DNA of 64,000 bases, from NCBI GenBank assembly GCA_021018995.1, contig CM037591.1, positions 4,966,001-5,030,000 of the forward strand, in the 5' to 3' direction. Positions 46,484 to 57,079 of this stretch are shown here, one piece after another. This stretch comes from Chloranthus sessilifolius. Taxonomy: Eukaryota > Streptophyta > Magnoliopsida > Chloranthales > Chloranthaceae. The translations under genes and the position numbers were made by a program. Every line of letters begins with the position of its first letter. Within the stretch, counting starts at the first letter, position 1. Under the pieces are notes generated by a model. The model ran no database searches and was not told the DNA's origin. It saw only the letters and a program-made list of their open reading frames with translations.

Positions 46484-47022
46484 GTTTGCAACTATTCCCG
46501 TCTGTTATTTGCATTTAATTATCTGTTTCATTTGTGGCAAATGGGACAATGGGTTTGAACTTTGAACCCACACTGAAGACGGTGGGGTTGAACCCCAGAT
46601 CACATGCCACGTGGCACATGATTCCAAAACAACACCCATTTTGGGATCATGTGGCACGTGGCATGTGATCTATAAAAAATTCACAAAAAAAGTGTTTTTG
46701 GTGCTCAAAACTGTGCTCAAAGTTTGGGTACCGCCCAGACATTCTGGTGCATTGAATTTTTCTCCCTTTGAGCACATTTTGGACGGTGAATATGCATTAG
46801 ATCATGCCCATTTTTTTTGGGTGGATTTGATCGTCCTTAGGCAAGATGTCGTAGAACCCTATCCGTCGGATGGACGTCACATGGACCCCAACTGATTTGA
46901 ACCCACCACTCTGCGGTAGGTTTGAACCCATAATCCCGGGCCTCTTAATTTGTTGTCAGCTAGTTAGATTTTGTTCGGTTTCTGATGAGTACTGTCCTTT
47001 ATTTATTTATTTTTTGCATCAG
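46484..47022 (+). other. Probable 3'UTR intron of eRF1, holding a hairpin element
   Basis: Donor AAG/GTTTGC and acceptor TTTTTTGCATCAG (ending 47022) frame a T-rich stretch. Inside, 46600-46672 is a near-perfect hairpin whose arms read GATCACATGCCACGTGGCAC and its inverse and contain CACGTG on each side. 46600-46850 is a copy of the repeat also found at 44440-44700. Splicing is inferred from signals only. Confidence 0.5.
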
Positions 47023-47160
47023 AAAGAGCGCATTTTGATGATAGGGTGGGATTCAGCTTGGCTGGCTCACTGGCTATCCATTGGAGAGACCAGAGAGACC
47101 TTCAGATGCTTGTTACTTCGCATTTATATTGCGGGACCTCATCAGAGTATTGTCTAATAT
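47023..47160 (+). other. Probable terminal 3'UTR exon of eRF1
   Basis: Sequence from AAAGAGCGCATTTTGATG onward is less AT-rich than its surroundings, has no long ORF in the host frame and is free of repeats, as expected for a UTR exon. The end near the TATA-rich stretch at 47155 is a guess; no clear AATAAA was found. Confidence 0.4.
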
Positions 47161-48128
47161 ATAGTACGCCACTATGGCTACTATAATATAATTTGGCTGC
47201 CAAAGTTTCCAACTTGTTTTTTTTTTTTTTCCGAATGAGCTAGATGCAGCCATGCAGGGACACATGCACCTGATATTGTTTACTACCTCCACTGAACTGC
47301 GGTCAGATCAACGATGGTGGTCCAAATAACAGTGACCCCTGTACAGTTTGTGCCTGACATCATCAACACCATCCAATGCTGAAGGGCCGATCCACCATTG
47401 GATCTTGATCTCATTGTGGTTCAACGTGGGAGTAGCCATTACGGTGCCCGCTGGTGCACTGAACCAAAACTCATATATGCATGTTATTGGATATTTTACT
47501 GCTCATATTGCTTTTAGGACGTGTTATATATTTATATGAAAGGTTATGGACTTTGGGTGAACTTGATTGGCTGAAGCGAAATTTCAGTGTACAGCAGCTG
47601 TTATGCAAAGATCTTATACAATTAACTGTCCTTTGAAATTGGTGGTGCTGCGATCCATCCATCAGTCAATGATTTCAAATGTTAGTTGATGGTGTAAGAT
47701 TTATAAGCAGTTGAGAGGTGCCTAAATGTCTGAACATATGCGTTTGATCAGGTTGATGGTGGTGATTGACCGTATGCCTGTGGTGCCTAAATTTCTTATT
47801 TTTGAGACTTGCTTTACTTTTAGGATTGGTATTCCTGTATTAGGTGGGACACAGCTAGAGATCCTCATGTCTGGACTCTGGAGATATTGGGTGCATATTG
47901 ACCGTATGCCTGTGGGACGTGTCGGGCACCTAATACCAACTAATTTTTGGAAGGGGAAAACTGTTGTGGAAGTCATGTAGTGCAGTCCATAGCATAGTGA
48001 CCAAATTCTTCGACTGTTTGAAGAAATGAATAATTTGCAATTTTTTTGAAACATTTATAAGACTAATTCTTTGTGACTTTTAGTATTATTCATGAATTTC
48101 TATAATCTTTTACACACGCACACACACA

Positions 48129-48185
<57 letters not shown>

Positions 48186-48788
48186 ATTCTGAATTTTTGA
48201 TCGCTTCTTTCCGGAATTTGTCAGATTTTTTTGAGGCAGATTTATTCCCAACCCTGATTTGGTCAGACCATGTTTAGTTTGTATATAGTGACTTTAAGAG
48301 CCTACTGATCGTCATCAGTGCTTTAAGAATGGACATCTTGGAGGATTTTTTTACCAAGTGTTGACACTAGATGTAATAATCCAAGCTATGGATCTTGCGT
48401 TGGGTATCTGGCCCAGGGTTACCCAATTCCCTATAAGGGGTAGCGAATGGCAAACCGAACCAATTCTGGGTACAGTCCGGCTCGTTGTTGGTAGGTTGGT
48501 CCTACCCTTAGTGAAACAGGTTGCCCGACTCTAGCGAAATGCGAATTCCAAACCTGAATTCGGCCCAACGAGTCAGGTAACATTGATCTGGCCTCTTAGA
48601 GCACCCTGATTGAGTCCAGCGTCTTAGAGCACCCCTATCAAGTCCCTGGCTACCTGAAGGATGAGAATTGAACCCACGACCAACTCCCTTATATTGTAGG
48701 TAGCGTAACCTATGGACTAATGCCTCTTTGGTGAATACTGAATAATTAGCAAGAGGAATCTATACTAAAATAATTCACCTTTACTTTG
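47161..48788. other. Intergenic stretch with microsatellite and tRNA-like repeat
   Basis: No gene. GACCGTATGCCTGTGG occurs twice (about 47768 and 47900). A CA/TA microsatellite lies at 48112-48182. At 48660-48745 the minus strand is tRNA-like: A-box-like CATTAGTCCATAGG and B-box-like CGTGGGTTCAATTC. Upstream on that strand lies GAGGCCAGATCAATG, and TCTTAGAGCACCC is repeated twice at about 48594 and 48623. It may be a decayed SINE. Confidence 0.45.
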
Positions 48789-49944
48789 GGGAAATTTATT
48801 GGATCGACCTTGTCAGATACACTTTTTCCGTTAGAGGCCCTGTATTTTCACCTTTACCCAAACCGAAGTTATTTCAAGCTAGCACAAAAAGTCTGAAATA
48901 CCCATTACATGGAAAAAAGGCGATATCGCCTCTTTACAAAAACAAAAAAAAGCTTTTCTACCAATCGATGGCGACTCTTAACATAGTCGGTACCGACCAT
49001 TTTAAGAGTCGTCATCGATGGTGTACAAAGTCGTCATGACTCTGTACACAGTCGCTATCGATTGTCTTAAAAAAAAAAAAAAAGCGTATGTGTACAGAGT
49101 TGATGGAAACTCTATAAGTGCGCACCGGTAATTCCTACACAGTTCAAACTCCCTTCGACTGCTAACTCTTAGCAATCTCCTTTCTTATATACTTGCAGTT
49201 AAGTTCCAAGCCTTAGGGCAATGATATGATAAAGAACCGCTCCGCACCTTCCCTATGTGCAATGCAAGAAGTTCTTTGGCTTATAGAGGTCAATCAGTCA
49301 GACATGCCATGTTCAGTCTAATGGCCCTATAGGTCTTACAGACTAACTATTCCTAGTGTCAGAGCTAATCAAATTGGGATACCTTAAATAGTAAAGATTT
49401 TGCCCCTATGTCAGTTGGATTCGTGAAAAGAGATCAGCTCCTTCTTTGCATCAGTTACCTTTCAAGGCTTTGGCGCTTTTGTCAAAAAGTCCTAAGACCG
49501 GTAATGCCGCATCTAGAGAGATAACTTAAAATAGTCGGTACCAATTTTGTACATAGTTGATATCACATTTTTTTCATATCTATCTTTGGCACTATCGATT
49601 TTATATTGTGGCCTTCAAATCAGACGGCATAAATCTCGTTTCACATCATGCAAATATAGAAAAATATAAATATTCAAAATTTTAAATTATATAAGTGTAT
49701 CATTTTCTTTCTCATTTTGATCGCTACAGTCTTTGACGAAAAAGGTATATCTGGGTCGATCCAAATAGTAGATCGGAGTAGATTGGACTGAAGAAAAGAC
49801 CCATCACTTTTGCCATGACTTAAAGAAAAGGGATAATTTAAATTTTTTACTCTCTTTAGGGTCCGCTAGGGTCCCAATTAATGGGTTTTGGTGAAGGTAA
49901 AAATATAGGGGCTCTAACCTAAAAGGTGTATGGGTAAATTTCCC
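48789..49944. mobile_element. Non-autonomous Mutator-like element with long TIRs
   Basis: Left end GGGAAATTTATTGG and right end inverted GGGAAATTTACCC. The TIR similarity extends about 80 bp (GTTAGAGGCCCTGTATTTTC against GTTAGAGCCCCTATATTTTT, then ACCTTTACCCAAACC against ACCTTCACCAAAACC). Flanks are TTTACTTTG (48780-48788) and TTTACTTTA (49945-49953), a 9-bp duplication with one change. GGGAAATTT-type ends plus a 9-bp duplication fit a MULE. The 1.16 kb interior has no transposase but contains a palindrome-rich block (48900-49090) with CGATGGCGACTCTTA-like repeats. Confidence 0.8.
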
Positions 49945-49953
49945 TTTACTTTA

Positions 49954-51955
49954 TCTATTGCGATAAGAATAAAGAATACAAAAGTAACAGAGTTATAGAC
50001 GCTTTAAGCCGAGAGGTTTCCTTCCGCTTAGATTTTTAGACCAAAGTACTTGGATTTAAGATCAGTATGAGTTAGTTAGATTTGAGATCAGCTTTAAATT
50101 CACCCACCCAATCTTGGAGGGCAACTCCCAAGGCAAGTTTGGTAACCGCCTACTGTTTTAAAAATCTTGTAATATAATTAAATAATACTACTTATTATTT
50201 TAAATAAGTTGTCAAACTTAAATTAAGCCTCTCTTTATTAGCTGCACGCCTATTTCTTAGCTATCTAAATTCTTATTTTTTGGTTAGCCATTTGGAGCGA
50301 AAGATACGTGTGGTATAATTGATGGTTTCATCCTTCATACCGTTTACAGTTTTGAATCAAATGCTAGATATAATCTTTTATCTTAATTATGCATACATTA
50401 AATTTGAGGTCATTAATTAAATATCATACGGTCAAATGTTGATTACGCGTGACATACATATGTGATAAAAATATATTATGGTACACCATGATCACGGTCA
50501 CTTTGGGAAAGTTTCCCATGTGTAAATCAACATCTGACTGTTTGATAATTGAGACACGATTTTTAAGATCTAATGTGTAACAGATTGGAGCAAAAAACAA
50601 CCTCTATTATCTGATTGAAGACAACCAACGGTGTGAGCGGTGGAACTATAGTTGCGTTGCAAGAATTTTTTGTTATTACAAAAATTGCTACCTTTAATTC
50701 ATATTAAAAAAATTCTCTCTACGAGTGCATACCACGGGCAAACTACTAGTATTTTTTAATTAAATTTCTTTTTACAAGCAAAAATATTGTAAATTTCTTT
50801 TACAAGGGCCGTATTGGAGACTTTTGCCTAAGGCCTTAGACCATGTTGAGCCGGGCCGTATTGGAGACTTTTGCCTAAGGCCTTAGACCATGTTGAGCCG
50901 GGCCTTATTTGAGGGCACCCATGCTGAAAACCCATTGGCTGCTTGGAATCAGATGATTGCCCCAATCTTTCACATGATGGATCTTGAGATCATGAGCGTA
51001 ACGATCAATTTTTTATTTCATGTAGCACGCATCCCAAAAAATGACCTTAAAATCATGTTTAAGTGTGATGAGTGCCGTATTATGCTATGGTCACTTTTTT
51101 GAGATGGGTACCATTTGGGACGGACTGATGGTACGCCTAAGATCTCAAGATCCATCATATGAAAGGTTGGGTTGAAAAATGATCCGCATCGTCTAAAAGT
51201 AGTCCATGTGATTCAATGTGGAGCCCTCAAACATCCAATGGATTATATCATCCCCCACTCCACCGATTATTGCATTGAATAATATGATAGAGGTCTTTTT
51301 TTTGTCCCAATTTTTCACAGATTGGATCTTGAGACCATTGTCCACATCACTCAGAAGGATGTTGATTATAAGTGGAACAAATAGTGAAATAGTCATCTAG
51401 TACCATGTTATCACGGATGTGCACCATGTCGAATCAACATTTGACTGTCTTATGTGTGGCCTAAGATCTTATGATCTAATATGCGAAAGATTGGAAATAA
51501 ATCGACCTCTATCATCTCATTCAAGGCAGTCAACGGTGTCAATAGTAGAACTGGTAGTTGCACATAAAAAGTCTTTGATCGGAAAAATTAGGACCTTAGC
51601 AATAACCTAGTAAGGATTGTATTGGAAAGCAAAGTGTTTTTTAAAGGTTATTTCAGACATTTTAAAACTTTTAATTTATTGAGTTAAAGTTAACCATTCT
51701 CGTGGGCAATATGACGTGACAGTTTGGGGTTTTTAAAACAACAAACTTTAGAAAATGAGTTTATTTATTTATTTTTATAAATATAAGAACTTAAGGGGCT
51801 ATATATAAATTTAGAATTTGATAGGGGATATTTGCGAAAAACCCATCTTATCTCTAAGCTTCATGGTGGTGGTTTAGGATGTCACTTTAAGAAGAGAAAA
51901 TGACTCCCATATTTATTTATTTTGAGTGGAAAGAAAATTAGATTAAAAGTGAAAA
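49954..51955. other. Non-coding stretch of foldback-element copies
   Basis: No gene. 50280-50640, 50920-51210 and 51220-51540 each hold TCTTTCACA, TCTTGAGATCATG or CATGATCTCAAGAT-type arms of the window-wide foldback family. A 47-bp unit (GGGCCGTATTGGAGACTTTT) is duplicated at 50806 and 50853, with a third partial start at about 50900; it resembles a hAT-type terminal sequence. 51600-51950 shows nothing recognisable. Confidence 0.5.
50806..50899. repeat. 47-bp tandem duplication
   Basis: GGGCCGTATTGGAGACTTTTGCCTAAGGCC-type unit ending CATGTTGAGCC, at 50806-50852 and 50853-50899, identical as far as I can read. Confidence 0.85.
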
Positions 51956-52616
51956 TTAGAATTAACAACATCGCCAATGTGAGGAGGAGCATCCTCCATC
52001 CAGATTTCATCACAACCATCGCTAAGACCTATTTTAGCTAAAAGATCAGCGAGTCTGTTAAAAACCTGTTTCACATGGGTACACTCATAAGAGTTAAACA
52101 GAAGAATAGCCTCCTTAATTTCATCAATTAAAGACCAAGCATAGAAAGATCATCAGTTTGATCGGCCACTATATTTATCACCCAAAGCGAGTCCCCTTTG
52201 AATATCACATTTCGAAATCCACAATCGCAAGCAGAACTAGCAGCTTCTAAAAACGCAACAACCTTACAATGATCCGAGCTTGAAAGAATTTTATCATTTT
52301 TAGCAAGTGACGCCATTACCGATCCTTCGTGGTTACGGATTATAATGCCAATGCCCCCATTAAAATTATGTCCACACCATGCCCCATCAAAATTGATTTA
52401 TAGACATTATGCGGAGGCAAGTTCCATATAAAGGGGATGGAGAGGATCCATCATGCGAGTTTTCATAGGTTTCTCTCTTATTGATTTGCCGGAAGTTGTT
52501 GAGGTAGCTTTCAGTAGCTGAAGAGATTAAAAACGGTTCATGCAGAGAAGATCCGTGGCACACTTTGTTTCTCATTCCAAATTGCCCAAGCGGTGCAACA
52601 TAAGTGGTCTAGAATC

Positions 52617-53056
52617 TGTTAGAGTTTGAAATATCTTAGGCAATTTATTTCAATCAAAATAATATGATGCAAGGGTAGAACATATTTTGCCATCGGAGAG
52701 AATGATCCGCAATAGATGATTCCGATATATGCCGCTCGCTAGAACTCAAGGACAATTCTACCTCGCTTCTATCTCCCTCTATATGATGGGCACGATTGCA
52801 TTGAGTGGAGATGAAGAGGGACGCTGTCCTCTTTTATAGCATGCCCTTGAATCCTAACCCATCAAGGATTCAAGAGAGAGGTGTATCACTAGAAGATAGA
52901 GATTGGCTTACCACAAACCAATAAAGTTGAAACCAACTCCTTAAGTTGCGTGGAGTGGAATCACGTAACAAGAAAATCTCAAGGTCTTTAGTCAATCATG
53001 TTTTAATTAAAATAGGAAAAGGGTAATGTTATTGTGCGAGTCACAAATACCCAACA
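52617..53056 (-). repeat. 3' LTR of the gag-only element
   Basis: 440 bp, TGTTAG...CCAACA, preceded by GAATC. Its inner side has the purine-rich AAGTGAGAGAT (minus strand), a polypurine-like tract. Confidence 0.9.
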
Positions 53057-56000
53057 ATCTCTCACTTGAACCACACAATAACTTTAATAATAACATATAT
53101 ATTTTTGATAAAACAAAAAAAAATAATGAAAAAAAAAAATATCATGATTGACTTAGTTCAAAAACGGATGGACATCCTTTAAAGTTTTATAAAAATATTG
53201 ACTTTCAAAATTTCGATGTAACACACATTCTTCCAAGTTCAATAACAATCTTAATGTCGGATCATGAATGCCAATAATATATCATTTCTTCAAATCTCAT
53301 TATGACAGTTTCATAGTCAAGACACTAATATCATTAATAAACTGGGGAGCTCATTGTGGTTTTAGTGATACCAGAAAATATACACTTTAATACAATTTCT
53401 TGTGTATATCCCCTCATTTGTCCTGCTTCATACCCTAAGGTATGTTGTCCTGATATATTACGACATGCGTCATGTGAAAGCCATCACCCACCTATCAGGA
53501 CAAAAGCTATACAAACCGTGATGCCTAATCACGATAGCTCAAGCAACCTTATTTGAGCACTTATGCTCCCAGATAATAACATTGCATATGCACAAATAAT
53601 AATAATAATAATGGTACCAAAATGAAAGCATCAATAAAATGAAGCATAATATATGCAATAAATATATCATAAAATAAGATAAAATATTGTGAAAACAGAA
53701 ACTCCCACTCAAATAAAGTCCTCAAAAGACTCTAATATTCTCAATCTAGTCACCTCAATTTAAATGAATATACTGATCATTAGTGAATTTGATATTGTCC
53801 TTTATTCTTAACTCACACTTAATGTCTTATCTTTAAGAAAATTGATATAACTAATTTCAACGATTGTAATTATTTACTAGAGAACCATATTCAACACTAA
53901 TAGAATCCAAAGTAATAGTCAAATTATCACTTAGAGGAGTAAAACTATAAATAACTCTAATAAGTTTAACATTAGCAATAAAATTTGTCCTCAATAAATA
54001 GAATTTGTCCAGAATTCCTCCTCATTGCCAAAGAATAACTTTTCATTCAACCTGGGGCTCCTCCTGCTGATTAGCTTCTCCTTGCTGCTTCTGTTGATTA
54101 GCCCCTCCTTACTGCTTCTTCTTTATAATATTTTTCCATAAGTAGCAATCTTTCTTGATATGACATTTTTTCTTGCAGAAGTAGCAACCATCATCATTGT
54201 CAGTCTTTACAACATTCAGATTGGAGTCTTCATTTGTTCCCTTACCATTGTGGTAGTTCTACTTTTGACCCTTCTTCTTAAAATTCTTCTTATGAGCTGG
54301 CTTATAAGCCGGATTGTAGACAAAATTAGCAGACTCTACTTGGTTTCCTCGAAGCTTCTCTTCTTTAATCACACACATCGAGATCAATTGATTTAAATCT
54401 CATTTATCCTTTTGAGCGTTGTAATTCACTTTAAAGGTATCAAATTGCTTAGGAAGAAAAGCAACAGCTAGATGCACTACGACATCTTCTTCGATTGTAA
54501 TTCCTGGTTCTTTAAGTTTCATACCTAATATGGACATTTTAAGAATAAATTCTCGCACACTCTCGTTTCCATCATATCGCATTTTGACAAATTGCACTAA
54601 GTAGCCGTACTGTAAGGACTTTACTGTTCCAACGAACTCGTCTTGAATGATCTTCAACAATTCTTTGGTTGTTTCGGTAGTTTTAATACCACCTCTAATG
54701 GGTTCAGTAATAGAAGCGCGTATGATCATCATCTTCATACGATTTGCCTTATCCCAACGAGCATATTAGGCCTTTTGGATTTCAGTGGCGTTGGACGATA
54801 AAGTTGGCTTGTCCTCTGAGAGAACAAAGTCATAGTCCATATATCCAAAGGTTAAATTAAGACCCATTCGCCAGGTGTTATAATTGGTGCCATTAAGTTT
54901 TTCAATACTAGTCATCTGTTGATGTAAACTTGATCCGTCCATAGCTGATATGAAAAGGAATAACTATCAACACATTGCTCAATTAGAACTTTATAAAATA
55001 AAAATTCATACCCGGGGTCAAGGTTGAATTAATGAGAGTGTAAACAAGTATGTGCAAAAGAACATTCACTCTGAGGGACAGACTTCACTCATTGTCTCAG
55101 CATCACCTTTGGGCAGAAGCTTTGACTTATCGTAAGTCTCCTTAAGTTGTGTTTAGGAAATATACATAGACCTAGTCAGATGTATTTTCGGTTTGATCGA
55201 AGCTATCCATCAGCTTAGGCCAGAAGTGTCGCTCTTCTCTCACCTAGACACACATGACTATTCTACTCATTCTATCTACATGAATTTTCTAAATCAGCTT
55301 TGGCCAAAAATAGTAGTTCACATAGACGAATGCACATGCAATCTTAATTAAATTAGATTTCAAAATTTAAGGATAACGTGTCCTCCATAGATCGGTCACC
55401 TTTGGGCAGACTACAAACCTACTTTGGCTACGCATCCCGAAATGATTGCTTTATCGTTCTATCTAAACCTCTTTATAGATAGAACTAAAATTCTTAGGCA
55501 TTCTATCATGTCATTAGTTCAGTGTTTCATACCCTAAATACATTCATATACCAAGTTTAGGGAAAACAGAGTCATAAAGTGAAGATGCATATGCAGTAAT
55601 TATGAACAATGACATGATGGTGTAAGAGTATTCATACAGAATATTCAAAAGGGTTCAAAAAATTTATTTGAATAATAAAACAAATTTATGACCTTTAAGT
55701 GAAAATTTTAAGTCTAAAATAGTGTCAAAATGACTCATAAATCAGTCCAAAGAGTAGATCTCGTCGATTAGACCAAAATCGATAGGTCATATGCGCGAAA
55801 TAAAGTTGTATATTTCAAGATATCGCGTTTTAAAGTTTGAGTCGAAAAGGGTTCAATCTGGTAGTAGAAACATGTTCTGAGTTTAAAAGTTTTGTCTGCA
55901 ACCGACGGAAGCAGTTCAGAAAAATAGTTGCAAACAAAATTTGAATAGTTTGAGTCCAAATGGGCCAGGGCCAAATGGGCAGAGTATTAGGCCGGTCCAT

Positions 56001-56384
56001 GGCCCATGGAACCGGGCTGAGGTGGGCCGAAGTGGCAATGGGCTGCATGGGTCGGGTTGCGGGTCGGGTCAGGTCCACCGGTCGGGCAAACGGGTTAGGT
56101 GAGCCGGTAACGAACTTGAACCGGCCCTAGGAAACCCTAAACCCTACTGTTCATCTTCTTCTTAAAAAAAAAAAAAGAATTTTTTTTTTTTTAAATTTAA
56201 AATTTTTTTTTTTAATAACAGGACAGCAATATAAACAGTCCTCAAGGGACTTAAACCCGCCGACTCACTGGTCACTGGCGCCGATGGTCCAGTGCGCTGT
56301 CCGGTCGGCCTCGGTATCGGTCATCGACCGGTGCCAGTCCGGTGGCCGGACATCGGCGGACCGTCGGCCAAAAGGATGCCAAAA

Positions 56385-56450
<66 letters not shown>

Positions 56451-56641
56451 GAAGTTGTTGCGAGAAATGTAGTGAGCCCCTGCCCTTCTGGTCACCAGAC
56501 TTGGCAGTTCGGTGTCTTGTCAAGTTAGCCGACGGCTCCATCCGATGGGACGGTCGACGCCGGACCATCGGACAAAAGGTGTAATTTTTTTTTTTTTTTT
56601 GATTGGAAATAAATATGCCATAACCGGGCTCTGATACCAAT

Positions 56642-57079
56642 TGTTAGAGTTTTAAATATCTTAGGCAATTTATTTCAATCAAAATAATATGATGCAAGGG
56701 TAGAACATACCTTACCGCCGGAGAGAATGATCCGCAATAGATGATTCCGATATGCCGCTCGCTAGAACTCAAGGACAATTCTACCTCGCTTCTATCTCCC
56801 TCTATATGATGGGCACGATTGCATTGAGTGGAGATGAAGAGGGGACGTTGTCCTCTTTATGGCATGCCCTTGAATCCTAACCCATCAAGGATTCAAGGGA
56901 GAGGTGTATCACTAGAATATAGGGATTGGCTTACCACAAACCAATAAAGTTGAAACCAACTCCTTAAGTTGCGTGGAGTGGAATCACGTAACAAGGAAAT
57001 CTCAAGGTCTTTAGTCAATTATGTTTTAATTAAAATAAGAAAAGGGTAATGTTATTGTGTGGGTCACAAATACCCAACA
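56642..57079 (-). repeat. 5' LTR of the gag-only element
   Basis: 438 bp, followed by GAATC on the outer side; the inner side carries the tRNA-Met primer site two bases away. Confidence 0.9.

Larger units (their letters stand above)
52617..57079 (-). mobile_element. Gag-only Ty1/copia-type element (non-autonomous) inserted in the LINE
   Basis: Minus-strand LTR element, 4.46 kb, with the target duplication GAATC (52612-52616 and 57080-57084). LTRs: 52617-53056 (3') and 56642-57079 (5'), starting TGTTAGAGTTT and ending AATACCCAACA, about 96 percent alike by eye, so fairly young. The primer site for tRNA-Met lies at 56628-56639. Parts: a long leader (about 56620-54950) with an AT microsatellite (56386-56444) and CACCTTTGGGCA repeats; gag (about 54945-54050) with a copia UBN2-type core in frame 54738-54400 (FDTFKVNYNAQK at its end) and a zinc knuckle CYFCKKKCHIKKDC near 54135-54180. 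No protease, integrase, RT or RNase H follows. It would need a helper; gag itself is partly broken. Confidence 0.85.

Noticed and set aside
47726-48054. Overlapping ORFs on both strands (84 and 110 codons)
   Set aside because: Overlapping in antisense, with a repeated GACCGTATGCCTGTGG word; no domain recognised, so likely non-coding.
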